Counted from the stretch's first letter, positions 1 through 7,845 are shown. The stretch is 11,815 bases of DNA from Acholeplasmataceae bacterium (GCA_012515085.1 JAAYZB010000091.1:1-11815); one strand, 5' to 3'. The notes: generated from the letters alone by a model not told the origin. Numbers and translations are program-made.

Positions 1-1377
1 TCCATGGTTGGAAACGGCGAAGTGATTGCGATTGACTACTCCTCACCCAATATTGCCAAACCCTTTTCAATCGGTCATTTGCGATCGACCATTATTGGAC
101 ATGCGATCGGCAACTGTTTGGAAAAATGTGGATATAAAGTCATCCGTATCAATCATCTTGGTGACTTTGGAACGCAATTTGGAAAGATCATTTATAGCTA
201 TTTGCATTTTGGAAATAAAGAAGCTGTCAAGGCGAATCCAATTCCGGAATTGGTCAAGTTGTATGTGGAGTTTCACGAGCGGGCAAAAGATCAACCGGGC
301 ATGGAAGAGGAAGCCCGAAAAATATTTAAAGAGTTAGAACAAGGAAACAAAGAGTATCACGATTTATGGTCATGGTTTCGCGAGGTATCGCTTGAAGATT
401 ACTTAAAAGTATATCAACTTTTGCGGGTATCCTTTGATTCCTATGATGGCGAGGCATTTTATAACGATAAAATGCAACCGGTGATCGACGAACTTCAAGA
501 AAAAGGATTGTTGATTGAAGATGAAGGCGCCATGATTGTTCCGCTTGAAGAAGGAACTCCACCGGCACTGATTCAAAAAACCGACGGATCGACTCTCTAT
601 ATCACTCGAGATTTGGCAGCGTTTTTTTACCGAAAACGGGTGTATCAGGCGAACAAAGTTCTTTATGTGGTCGGCAACGAACAAAAACTGCATTTTCAGC
701 AATTGGCACAAGTGATCGAAAAAATGGGGTATCCGTATGCCAAGGATATCATTCATGTCAATTTCGGATTGGTGCTTCAAGACGGAAAGAAGATGTCGAC
801 GCGAAAAGGAAAAATTGTCCGACTTGAAGACGTGCTGCGCGAAGCGATCCGTTTGAGCCGGGAATATATTGAAGAGAAAAACCCTGATCTCGCGGAGAAA
901 GAATTGATTGCCGAAAAAGTCGGAGTCAGTGCGATTATTTTTAACGATCTCAAGAACTATCGCGGAAATGATTTTGAGTTTAATCTAGAGGATTCCGTGA
1001 ATTTCTTTGGCCAAACTGGGCCATATTTGCAATACACATCCGTCCGGATAAAATCTATTTTTGCGGAAGACACTTTTGTTTTTGATGGAAAGATCGATCT
1101 GAATTGGTTTGGCTCGGATGATGTATTCGACATGGTCAAAACCATCAGTTTCTATCCGGGTATCATTCAACGATGCGTTCAAGAGTACGCACCCAGTATC
1201 TTGGCAAAATATCTATTGACGCTCGCGACTCAATTCAATAGTTTTTACGGTAAAGAAAAAATCTTGGTTTCTGACCGGATTGAGAGACATACCAAACTCC
1301 ATCTATGTCGAATGATTGAATTCGTTATCGACGACGGAATGCGCCTGTTGGGTATGCAAATCATCGAAAAAATGTAA
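1..1377 (+). CDS. argS: Arginyl-tRNA synthetase, 5'-truncated by the window edge
   Basis: Class I aminoacyl-tRNA synthetase that charges tRNA-Arg with arginine in the cytoplasm. The reading frame is open from base 1, and the first visible Met (base 4) lies just ahead of the nucleotide-binding motif, so it is almost certainly internal: the N-terminal tRNA-recognition (Add-1) domain of about 100 residues is off the window. Numbering from that Met, the HIGH-class motif reads SIGH (22-25) within SPNIAKPFSIGHLRST, and the KMSKS-class motif reads KMSTR (263-267) followed by KG, the form usual in this enzyme. GQTGPYLQY, an ArgRS-typical segment, opens the C-terminal DALR anticodon-binding domain, and the protein ends in LLGMQIIEKM, a typical ArgRS terminus. 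Ser in place of the first His of HIGH is, as I recall, common in Bacillota ArgRS and is not read as damage. Stop is TAA at 1375-1377. No terminator follows before the ABC genes. Confidence 0.97.
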   Translation, partial: SMVGNGEVIAIDYSSPNIAKPFSIGHLRSTIIGHAIGNCLEKCGYKVIRINHLGDFGTQFGKIIYSYLHFGNKEAVKANPIPELVKLYVEFHERAKDQPGMEEEARKIFKELEQGNKEYHDLWSWFREVSLEDYLKVYQLLRVSFDSYDGEAFYNDKMQPVIDELQEKGLLIEDEGAMIVPLEEGTPPALIQKTDGSTLYITRDLAAFFYRKRVYQANKVLYVVGNEQKLHFQQLAQVIEKMGYPYAKDIIHVNFGLVLQDGKKMSTRKGKIVRLEDVLREAIRLSREYIEEKNPDLAEKELIAEKVGVSAIIFNDLKNYRGNDFEFNLEDSVNFFGQTGPYLQYTSVRIKSIFAEDTFVFDGKIDLNWFGSDDVFDMVKTISFYPGIIQRCVQEYAPSILAKYLLTLATQFNSFYGKEKILVSDRIERHTKLHLCRMIEFVIDDGMRLLGMQIIEKM

Positions 1378-1419
1378 TGATTACGGAAAGTCCATATCAC
1401 GGGAAAAGAGGTGAAAGAT

Positions 1420-3267
1420 ATGGAAAAAACAATCACAAAGGAAAAACCCAAGCATCCCATGGGGCGGTCACTGTTCTTGATGTTCCGTTGGATCGGAAAA
1501 CAATGGCCACTACTCATCCTTGCTTTTGGGTTTCTATATGCTATTCAATATTTACGAACATTGGTTCCACTCTTCGGGCAACATATCATCGACGCGATTT
1601 TGAAGGGCGATCCATCGAAATTGCCACCATTTTTGTTGAATCTGGTGCAAGGAGGCACCGTCAAACAGAGTTTATTGATGGCTGCATTGATGATGGTCGC
1701 CTTGGAATTCATTCGTTCGACGGCGATCATTGCTCGAAGAGCGCTCAGCGCTATCTTTGCCGAACGAATCGCCTATAATCTTCGCAACAACCTCTATCGA
1801 CAATTGCAGAATTTAGACTTCGGGTTTCATGCTCATGCAGAAACCGGAGATATCATTCAACGCGCAACGACCGACATTGAAGCGTACCGCCATTTTATCG
1901 GGGATCAAATCATCGAAGTCATGCGTCTCATCTTTTTAATCGGTATCACGATTTGGCAAATGTCCAAACTAAATACGAATTTGACATTGATATCACTCAT
2001 AATTGCTCCGATCATCTTTACGGTAGCAGCACTTTATTTTGGAAAAATCAAGAAGATGTTTACCGTCGTGGAAGAAAACGAAGCGAAAATGACGACTCAT
2101 GTCCAAGAAAATGTCAGTGGGGCACGGGTGGTCAAGGCGTTTGCCAACGAAGCCTATGAAGTCAATAAATTTAAAGGATTGAATCGATCATTTACCGATT
2201 CAGATTTCTTGTTGACAAAAAAGATGGCCGTTTTCTGGAGCATGACCGATATGATTTGCTTTGTTCAGTTCTGCTTGACGGCTGTATTCGGTATTATCTA
2301 TACAACAGACGGCACGATCACTCTTGGCATTTATACCGCATTTCTTGCTTATTCGGGCAATATTATTTGGCCGATGCGTCAACTTGGCCGGATCATCGGG
2401 GACTTTTCCAAAGCAACGGTATCGGTAGGGCGGCTGGACGATGTGCTCTGCAAGTCCGATGAGTATGTTCAGGAAAAGGGGATTCTCAAACCGGAGATCA
2501 CGGGAAGTGTTCGTTTTGACAATGTCTCTTTCCGCTTTGCCGATTCCACATATCACCAGTTGGAGGGTATCAGTTTCGCTATTAATAAGGGCGAGACAGT
2601 AGCGATAATTGGGAAAACCGGATCAGGGAAATCCACCTTGATGAATTTATTGGTTCGCCTTCTGGACTATCAAGAAGGAACCATTTATATCGATGATTAC
2701 CCGATCACGGAAATTGAAAAACATTACCTGCGGCAAAACGTGGGAATTATCTTGCAAGAACCATTCTTGTTTTCAAAAACGGTCGAAGAAAACATCGGTA
2801 TTGCCGACCGCAATCAACGGGGAGGCCCCCGAGTACAAGAAGTGGCAAAGATTGCCCGGGTACATGATGATATTGTTCAATTTGAAAAGGGATACCAAAC
2901 ATTGGTTGGTGAACGCGGAGTCACCCTTTCCGGCGGACAAAAACAACGTGTCGCAATTGCGCGAATGCTGTTAAAACCCAAACCGATCCTGATTTTTGAC
3001 GATTCTTTGTCTGCGGTCGATACGGAGACGGATATTCAAATTCGGGAAGCTTTAAAAAAGGAATGGAAAAATTCAACCGTCTTTATCATAACCCACCGGA
3101 TTACGACCGCAAAAGAAGCGGATCGGATTTTGGTTCTTGACCAAGGGAAGATTGTGGAAACTGGAAGGCATCAGGATTTGATTAAGACGAAAGGTCTTTA
3201 TCGCAAGATCTGGGATATTCAATCCAAAATCGACTTCCAGTTAGAAGGAGGTGACGATCATGAATGA
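1420..3267 (+). CDS. ABC exporter half-transporter, degenerate-site subunit (BmrC/YheI-like)
   Basis: One half of a type IV (ABCB-like) exporter at the cytoplasmic membrane; relatives export drugs and other hydrophobic compounds. The 615-residue protein has a six-helix transmembrane domain (first helix about 29-49, last ending near 325) and then a nucleotide-binding domain: Walker A GKTGSGKST (398-406), Q-loop in IILQEP, intact signature LSGGQ (503-507), Walker B ILIFDD and switch His559. The residue after Walker B Asp527 is Asp528 where the catalytic Glu normally sits, so this subunit's own ATP site should hydrolyse poorly. That pattern is known from the first subunit of heterodimers such as BmrC, LmrC and TM287. 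The ATG at 1420 is chosen over an in-frame GTG at 1411 because AGAGGTGA (1407-1414) sits 5 nt upstream of it. The TGA stop overlaps the next gene by 8 nt. The transported substrate cannot be told from sequence. Confidence 0.95.
   Translation: MEKTITKEKPKHPMGRSLFLMFRWIGKQWPLLILAFGFLYAIQYLRTLVPLFGQHIIDAILKGDPSKLPPFLLNLVQGGTVKQSLLMAALMMVALEFIRSTAIIARRALSAIFAERIAYNLRNNLYRQLQNLDFGFHAHAETGDIIQRATTDIEAYRHFIGDQIIEVMRLIFLIGITIWQMSKLNTNLTLISLIIAPIIFTVAALYFGKIKKMFTVVEENEAKMTTHVQENVSGARVVKAFANEAYEVNKFKGLNRSFTDSDFLLTKKMAVFWSMTDMICFVQFCLTAVFGIIYTTDGTITLGIYTAFLAYSGNIIWPMRQLGRIIGDFSKATVSVGRLDDVLCKSDEYVQEKGILKPEITGSVRFDNVSFRFADSTYHQLEGISFAINKGETVAIIGKTGSGKSTLMNLLVRLLDYQEGTIYIDDYPITEIEKHYLRQNVGIILQEPFLFSKTVEENIGIADRNQRGGPRVQEVAKIARVHDDIVQFEKGYQTLVGERGVTLSGGQKQRVAIARMLLKPKPILIFDDSLSAVDTETDIQIREALKKEWKNSTVFIITHRITTAKEADRILVLDQGKIVETGRHQDLIKTKGLYRKIWDIQSKIDFQLEGGDDHE
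3245..3254 (+). promoter_or_regulatory. Ribosome binding site setting the start of the second ABC gene
   Basis: AAGGAGGTGA is a full-length match to the 16S rRNA anti-Shine-Dalgarno. It lies 5 nt before the ATG at 3260 and overlaps the in-frame GTG at 3251, so ATG 3260 is the likely start. It lies inside the last codons of the upstream ABC gene, consistent with coupled, balanced synthesis of the two subunits. Confidence 0.85.
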
Positions 3268-5110
3268 AGAATTGTTCGATGAGGAGAGTTTTACCTCGAA
3301 TAAAATCGATTGGAATGTATGGCAGAAAATATTTGCCTTTATGAAACCGCTCAAAAAGCCGATTCTTTTTGGAATTTTATCCATGTCGTTTTTGGCGATC
3401 ACGGATGTTATTTATCCCTATATATCGAAATATGCAATCGACGAAATCATCACACCGAACCTGATTGCGGAAACGTCGGATCTATCCAAACTGCCATTTT
3501 TCATTGGTATGTATATCTTCTTGGCTCTCTTTCAAGGAATCTTGATTTACTTATTCATCCGATTTGCTGGGAAGATTCAAGTGGAACTGGCATATAATAT
3601 TCGGGAAAAAGCGTTTCATCATCTCCAAGAATTACCGTTTTCCTACTATGATCGCACCCGGACCGGCTGGATTATGGCCCGAATGACGGCAGATAGCCGA
3701 AATTTGTCGGATATTCTGTCTTGGGGACTGATTGATATTACTTGGAGCGTTGTGTTGATGGTGTTTCTGATCATTGTCATGTTTTTGATCAATCCGATTC
3801 TCGCTCTGATTACCATGGCGGTTGTTCCATTCATGGTATTGATATCGATTTATTTTCGAAAAAGAATCTTGAAAGCCCATCGCTCCATCCGCAAAGTCAA
3901 CTCAAAAATAACGGGAGCTTTCAATGAAGGATTGACGGGCGCTATCACGACAAAAACCCTGGTTTTGGAAGATGCCAACTTTAAAGATTTCGATGATTTG
4001 ACATCGGATATGAAAGTTCAGTCGATTCGCGCGGCACTCTTCCATGGACTTTATTTTCCTTCAATCATCTTCTTGATTGCTGTTGGTACCTCACTGATCT
4101 ATTATACCGGAGGAAACATGGTCTGGGATTTGACCATCAGCGTTGGGACCTTGTATTTGTTCACCCACTATGTTTGGGCGTTTTTCGATCCGGTTAACAA
4201 TATCGCTTCGATTTTTGCTCGGTTCCAACAAGCCCAAGCATCGGCTGAGCGGATTGTCTCGCTGATCGAGACCGAACCGGATATTCAAGACTCACCGGAA
4301 GTCATTCAAAAATACGGAACGCTCTTTGAATATAACCAAGATAACTTTGAACCTTTAAAAGGCGAAGTGGAGTTTCGAAATGTATCATTTAAATACCAAG
4401 TCGGAGAACAGGTACTCACGAATTTTTCCTTGAAAGTCAAGGCGGGAGAATCCATTGCCCTCGTCGGGCGGACGGGTGCCGGAAAGACGACCATCGTCAA
4501 TTTGATTTGCCGATTCTATCAACCAACTGAAGGAGAAATCTTGATCGATGGCGTCGATTACAAAGAGCGAAGCATGGGATGGCTACACGCCAATCTGGGC
4601 TACGTGTTGCAATCACCGCACCTATTTTCTGGCTCCGTGATGGAAAATATCCGTTATGGGAAGCTGGAAGCGACAGATGATGAAGTCATTGCCGCCGCGA
4701 AAGCCGTTGAAGCCCACGATTTTATTATGCGTTTTGAAAAAGGCTACGATACCGAATGTGGGGAAGGCGGTTCGCGGCTGTCCGTTGGCCAAAAGCAATT
4801 GGTGTCTTTTGCTCGGGCGATACTGGCAGATCCCAAAATATTGGTTTTGGATGAAGCCACGTCCTCTGTGGATACAGAAACCGAACAGTTGATCCAGACA
4901 GCGATTAACAAACTCTTAAAAGGGAGAACTTCCTTTATCGTTGCCCATAGACTTTCCACCATCGTCCACAGCAATCGCATCTTGGTATTGGAAGACGGTG
5001 AAGTGATTGAAGAAGGCACGCATTCGGAACTGATTCGGGCGCACAAACACTATTATCAACTATATACCAACCAGTATTCCGAAGAGATGCTGGAGCTATC
5101 CAAACGTTAA
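3260..5110 (+). CDS. ABC exporter half-transporter, catalytic-site subunit (BmrD/YheH-like)
   Basis: Partner half-transporter of 616 residues. An N-terminal six-helix transmembrane domain (first helix about 33-53) is followed by a nucleotide-binding domain: Walker A GRTGAGKTT (403-411), Q-loop in YVLQSP, Walker B ILVLDE with catalytic Glu532, and switch His563. Its signature motif is LSVGQ (507-511) instead of LSGGQ, and the stretch before it reads ECGEGG where VGERG is usual. In the assembled heterodimer this altered signature would face the Walker motifs of the other subunit, which lacks the catalytic Glu. That would give one weak and one canonical ATP site, as known for BmrCD, LmrCD and TM287/288. 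The start overlaps the upstream stop by 8 nt and a terminator follows directly. The protein is intact with no sign of frameshift. Drug, lipid or peptide export are all possible. Confidence 0.95.
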   Translation: MNEELFDEESFTSNKIDWNVWQKIFAFMKPLKKPILFGILSMSFLAITDVIYPYISKYAIDEIITPNLIAETSDLSKLPFFIGMYIFLALFQGILIYLFIRFAGKIQVELAYNIREKAFHHLQELPFSYYDRTRTGWIMARMTADSRNLSDILSWGLIDITWSVVLMVFLIIVMFLINPILALITMAVVPFMVLISIYFRKRILKAHRSIRKVNSKITGAFNEGLTGAITTKTLVLEDANFKDFDDLTSDMKVQSIRAALFHGLYFPSIIFLIAVGTSLIYYTGGNMVWDLTISVGTLYLFTHYVWAFFDPVNNIASIFARFQQAQASAERIVSLIETEPDIQDSPEVIQKYGTLFEYNQDNFEPLKGEVEFRNVSFKYQVGEQVLTNFSLKVKAGESIALVGRTGAGKTTIVNLICRFYQPTEGEILIDGVDYKERSMGWLHANLGYVLQSPHLFSGSVMENIRYGKLEATDDEVIAAAKAVEAHDFIMRFEKGYDTECGEGGSRLSVGQKQLVSFARAILADPKILVLDEATSSVDTETEQLIQTAINKLLKGRTSFIVAHRLSTIVHSNRILVLEDGEVIEEGTHSELIRAHKHYYQLYTNQYSEEMLELSKR

Positions 5111-5111
5111 G

Positions 5112-5142
5112 AAGCAACCGGGATATTCCGGTTGCTTTTTTT
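5112..5142 (+). terminator. Intrinsic terminator after the ABC exporter genes
   Basis: A perfect 10-bp stem, AAGCAACCGG (5112-5121) with CCGGTTGCTT (5128-5137), encloses a 6-nt loop and runs into a 7-T tract (5136-5142). It begins 2 nt after the second ABC stop codon and closes the argS/ABC transcription unit. Confidence 0.93.
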
Positions 5143-5186
5143 CTGATAGCCCAGTAAAAAACTCTTTTCTTTTTTTAAAAATAGTG

Positions 5187-5192
5187 TATAAT
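5187..5192 (+). promoter_or_regulatory. -10 box of the tRNA-Leu promoter
   Basis: Perfect TATAAT, 12 nt upstream of the mature tRNA 5' end, preceded by an AT-rich T-tract. I cannot find a good -35: the best-placed hexamer, TTTTCT at 5165-5170, is poor. The terminator just upstream means the tRNA needs its own promoter, which supports this call. Confidence 0.7.
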
Positions 5193-5204
5193 AATGAGTG
5201 CTAT

Positions 5205-5291
5205 GCCGGTGTGGTGAAATTGGTAGACACGATAGACTCAAAATCTATTGCCCTTAGAAGCGTGTCGGTTCGAGTCCGACCACCGGTACCA
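5205..5291 (+). tRNA. tRNA-Leu(CAA)
   Basis: An 87-nt type II tRNA. The acceptor arm GCCGGTG (5205-5211) pairs with CACCGGT (5281-5287), the outermost pair being G-U. The anticodon stem ATAGA/TCTAT encloses the loop CTCAAAA, which gives anticodon CAA at 5239-5241, reading UUG leucine codons. A long variable region of about 15 nt (5249-5263) fits Leu. The T arm is GTCGG-TTCGAGT-CCGAC (5264-5280), the discriminator base is A, and the CCA end is encoded (5289-5291). The gene stands alone between two terminators. tRNA-Leu genes are common integration sites, but no second copy of its 3' end is seen in this window. Confidence 0.97.
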
Positions 5292-5348
5292 TTTTCGTTC
5301 GTATGACAATGCCATCATTCGCACATAGATAGTTGAAGAATTCGAATG

Positions 5349-5379
5349 ACCTCCCCGATAGTCTAGGGGAGGTTTTCTT
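5349..5379 (+). terminator. Intrinsic terminator after tRNA-Leu
   Basis: ACCTCCCC (5349-5356) pairs with GGGGAGGT (5366-5373) around a 9-nt loop, followed by a T-rich run to 5379. It lies 58 nt past the tRNA 3' end, so the primary transcript needs 3' trimming. Confidence 0.85.
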
Positions 5380-5435
5380 ATAAGTAGAAGCTAATGGAAT
5401 TTTTCCAACCGCTGGACACTTGGGGGAAAAAAAGA

Positions 5436-5492
5436 ATGACCTTATTAGCGAGAACAAAAGAAGCGGCTTATGAAGAATTGCATGTTATGTAA
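5436..5492 (+). other. Possible 18-codon leader or orphan micro-ORF
   Basis: ATG at 5436 begins an 18-residue frame (MTLLARTKEAAYEELHVM) ending in TAA at 5490-5492. A GGGGG run at 5422-5426 lies 9 nt upstream and could act as a ribosome binding site. The frame sits between the tRNA terminator and the -10 box of the next gene. It has no recognisable family, and a frame this short could arise by chance. It could be a real micropeptide or a decayed gene remnant; coding is not established. The rest of 5380-5547 holds only the -10 box and the next gene's ribosome binding site. Confidence 0.2.
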
Positions 5493-5512
5493 GCAATTGA
5501 TCAAAAATATAT

Positions 5513-5518
5513 TATAAT
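5513..5518 (+). promoter_or_regulatory. Candidate -10 box for the O-antigen ligase-like/CDF operon
   Basis: Perfect TATAAT in a very AT-rich stretch, 29 nt before the start codon. No convincing -35 lies 16-18 nt upstream (TAAGCA at 5490-5495 is the best placed). A TTGATC at 5497-5502 is too close to serve. Confidence 0.5.
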
Positions 5519-5547
5519 AAATACATGGTAACAAGGGAGGGCAATCG

Positions 5548-6861
5548 ATGAAGCAACAATCCTTTCTCTATTCGACTGGATATTTAGCAATCGCGAGCGG
5601 CGTGACGCTCATCATTTGGATGACGGGATTGGAATCGATTGGGATTCCTATATTTTTGGTATTTCTCTTCTTATTGTTTTTGCTGTCCCGCGATATCATG
5701 CCAGCAATTCCGCTTCTCATGAATGCGCTCTTTATGGTCAGCCAAACCGAATGGTCGATGGAATTGATTCCGCTCTATATTTATCTTGTTCCAGTCGCCC
5801 TGGTTGGCGGGATTGTCGCGCATATCATCCGTTTTCGTGTAAATATCTTTAAAGGGAAAATGACCATGGGAATTGGAATCATGTTTCTGGCGATGCTTTT
5901 ATCGACAATCAATGCCGAACACGTGGATATCAATTATTTATTCTATGCATTGATTGGGTTGACCTATGCGTTTGTCTATTTCTATTTTGTGAATTCATTA
6001 GAAGGCAATCATACCGATTATTTGATTCGCATGATGGTTATTTTGGGTTTTTTGATTGTGTCGCAAGTGCTCGTCTATTATCTAAGAGTCGACGATGTCA
6101 TTTTGGCGTTGGAACAAAAAACAATTACGCTCGGTTGGGGTATTTCCAATTATGTGGCAACTTATTTGATCATGTTTATCCCCATGGCTTTCTATTATGC
6201 TCGAAAGCAAAAAATCAATTTTCCCTGGATTTTATTGATCGTGATTGAGATCATGGCATTGTTCTTTACCCTTTCCCGAGGCGGGATCGTCGCTTTTTTG
6301 GCCACTCTACCCTTTTTGATTGTCTACTTATTCAAAACGAACACTTGGAAATCATCCTTAATCAGTTTTATCGGGGTTATCGCCGTCATGGGACTGATCA
6401 TCATCATATTCAAAGACTTGTTCTTGGCAATATTTGATCGGTTTGCAGTATTGCTTTTAGATGATACCGGGCGCATAGAGATCTATATCGATGCATGGGA
6501 AACATTTAAGGAAAAACCGCTTTTTGGAGCGGGAATATTCGCCCGAGTGGATGAATTTGGCAATTTTCGAATGTTTCATAACACCATCTTACACGTTATG
6601 GCTTGTTTCGGATTGGTTGGTCTTGTCGGATTAGTGATTCAAGTAATCATGATGTTTCGCATCATCCTTACTCGGATCAACGAAAAAACCGTGATTTTGG
6701 GCATTGCTGTGCTTGGGGCTCATATCCATGGTATGGTGGATAATGTCTATTTGATGCCGCAATTTATGATTTTGTTCTTTTTGATCATTGCAGTTATGGA
6801 AAACGCCAACAAACAAATTGCCAATGACTCGATCTTATTAAGAGCGGAGGGAGCCTCTTGA
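5548..6861 (+). CDS. O-antigen ligase/polymerase (Wzy_C) family membrane protein
   Basis: A 437-residue polytopic protein with roughly ten to twelve hydrophobic segments. Wzy_C-type features appear in order: LSRGG (242-246), Arg309 in GRIEIY, the loop KPLFGAGI (323-330) and HNT (344-346) before further helices, matching the family's periplasmic/extracytoplasmic loop. Relatives join or polymerise lipid-linked glycans on the outer face of the cytoplasmic membrane (O-antigen ligase WaaL, polymerase Wzy, and many teichuronic, capsular or glycoprotein ligases). Which polymer is handled here cannot be told, because no glycosyltransferases, flippase or sugar-nucleotide genes are adjacent. The start is set by AAGGGAGGG (5533-5541), 6 nt before the ATG. 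The stop TGA overlaps the following CDF start. Confidence 0.85.
   Translation: MKQQSFLYSTGYLAIASGVTLIIWMTGLESIGIPIFLVFLFLLFLLSRDIMPAIPLLMNALFMVSQTEWSMELIPLYIYLVPVALVGGIVAHIIRFRVNIFKGKMTMGIGIMFLAMLLSTINAEHVDINYLFYALIGLTYAFVYFYFVNSLEGNHTDYLIRMMVILGFLIVSQVLVYYLRVDDVILALEQKTITLGWGISNYVATYLIMFIPMAFYYARKQKINFPWILLIVIEIMALFFTLSRGGIVAFLATLPFLIVYLFKTNTWKSSLISFIGVIAVMGLIIIIFKDLFLAIFDRFAVLLLDDTGRIEIYIDAWETFKEKPLFGAGIFARVDEFGNFRMFHNTILHVMACFGLVGLVGLVIQVIMMFRIILTRINEKTVILGIAVLGAHIHGMVDNVYLMPQFMILFFLIIAVMENANKQIANDSILLRAEGAS
6846..6853 (+). promoter_or_regulatory. Ribosome binding site supporting a TTG start
   Basis: GGAGGGAG sits at the end of the upstream gene; its GGAGG core ends 7 nt before the TTG at 6858. 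It supports the rare TTG start and the 4-nt TTGA overlap between the O-antigen ligase-like gene and the CDF transporter. Confidence 0.75.
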
Positions 6862-7745
6862 CACATAAACATTCTGCCAATCGGTTGACATTGGCATTTT
6901 TTCTTAACTTCTTTTTTACGATCATTGAAATCGTCGGGGGTATTCTAACCAATTCCATCGCGCTCATCAGCGATGCCATTCATGATCTCGGGGATGCGGT
7001 CTCCATCGGACTTGCCGTCTATTTCGAACACAAAGCCAGTAAAAAACCGGATCATGAATTTACCTACGGATATCATCGCTATTCGCTTCTTGGCGCATTG
7101 ATCGCCGCATTTGGATTGGTGATCGGTGTCATATTCATAATTATTGAAGCGGTTAAACGGATCATGAATCCAGAAGCCATCAATGCCGAACTTATGATTT
7201 ATTTTGCCTTTGCCGGCATACTCATTAATGGAATTGCGGCCTGGCATACTCAAAAAGGAAAAACTCTCAGTGAAAAAGCGGTTGGTTTGCATCTTTGGGA
7301 AGATGTCATTGGCTGGGCGTTATTGTTGCTGGCGTCAATCTTGATGCATTATACGGATTTGTTGTTGATCGATGCAATTTTATCCATTGGATTTTCTCTC
7401 TTTATTTTATTTCATGTTTTTCGCCATTTGAAAAAAGTCATCGATGTATTGATGGAAAAAGCACCGAATGAACCGAAAATCGAAGAATTACGGAAAGTCT
7501 TGATGGATACTGACGGGGTCAACGACATTCATCACCTTCATTATTGGAGTTTAGAAGGCGACAAGAAACTATTCACTGCACATGTTGTGCTCGAGCCCAA
7601 TCTGGATTCGTCTGACACTGACCGGATTCAGCGAAAGCTTCATGATCAATTGCATCAATTGGGGATCGATCATGCCACATTGGAGTTCGAAAAAGAAGAT
7701 GAATGTATGAGCAAAGAAGACTGCGGCCCCTTGTCAGATGGATAA
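6858..7745 (+). CDS. Cation diffusion facilitator (CzcD/ZitB-like) metal exporter
   Basis: A 295-residue CDF antiporter that exports Zn2+ or a similar divalent metal from the cytoplasm in exchange for protons. The N-terminal half carries about six membrane helices. The transport site is intact: HxxxD in the second helix (His42, Asp46, within DAIHDLGD) and HxxxD in the fifth (His145, Asp149, within GLHLWED). The 2-His/2-Asp set is typical of zinc-type CDFs. The C-terminal part from about residue 205 is the usual cytoplasmic regulatory domain and ends in a short Cys/acidic tail with two Cys (ECMSKEDC) that might bind metal. The protein starts at TTG, overlaps the upstream gene by 4 nt and so is probably translationally coupled to it. 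No metal-responsive repressor gene or obvious operator is nearby. Zn is the likeliest substrate, but Co, Cd or Fe are not excluded. Confidence 0.93.
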   Translation: MTHKHSANRLTLAFFLNFFFTIIEIVGGILTNSIALISDAIHDLGDAVSIGLAVYFEHKASKKPDHEFTYGYHRYSLLGALIAAFGLVIGVIFIIIEAVKRIMNPEAINAELMIYFAFAGILINGIAAWHTQKGKTLSEKAVGLHLWEDVIGWALLLLASILMHYTDLLLIDAILSIGFSLFILFHVFRHLKKVIDVLMEKAPNEPKIEELRKVLMDTDGVNDIHHLHYWSLEGDKKLFTAHVVLEPNLDSSDTDRIQRKLHDQLHQLGIDHATLEFEKEDECMSKEDCGPLSDG

Positions 7746-7778
7746 AACAAAGCGATAAACGATCCGACATAACGTTTT

Positions 7779-7801
7779 AAAAACCCGCCGGTTTTTCTTT
7801 T
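7779..7801 (+). terminator. Probable intrinsic terminator after the CDF gene
   Basis: AAAAACC (7779-7785) pairs with GGTTTTT (7790-7796) around CGCC, followed by CTTTT. The stem is AT-rich and so weaker than the others in the window, but its position 33 nt past the stop codon fits. Confidence 0.65.
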
Positions 7802-7828
7802 AGATAAAAGAGGCAATTTTTTTTTATC

Positions 7829-7842
7829 AATATCCAATATCC
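7829..7842 (+). repeat. Tandem 7-bp direct repeat in the lemA-like upstream region
   Basis: AATATCC occurs twice back to back (7829-7835 and 7836-7842), just upstream of the candidate -35 box. It could be an activator site or chance in AT-rich DNA. Confidence 0.4.
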
Positions 7843-7845
7843 CAC

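Noticed and set aside
1..75. Damaged HIGH motif (SIGH) as a sign of a pseudogene
   Set aside because: The rest of the enzyme is intact and, from general knowledge, Ser at this position occurs in functional Bacillota ArgRS.
403..780. 125-codon minus-strand frame inside argS
   Set aside because: Antisense to strongly conserved ArgRS coding sequence; no promoter or ribosome binding site seen.
5205..5291. tRNA-Leu as an attachment site of a mobile element
   Set aside because: No integrase gene and no duplicate of the tRNA 3' end were seen in the window.
5254..5457. Minus-strand frame of 67 codons ending in a GLEPTRF-like peptide
   Set aside because: It is antisense to the tRNA-Leu gene. The terminal GLEPTRF-type peptide is the well-known false translation of the T arm and acceptor of tRNA-Leu.
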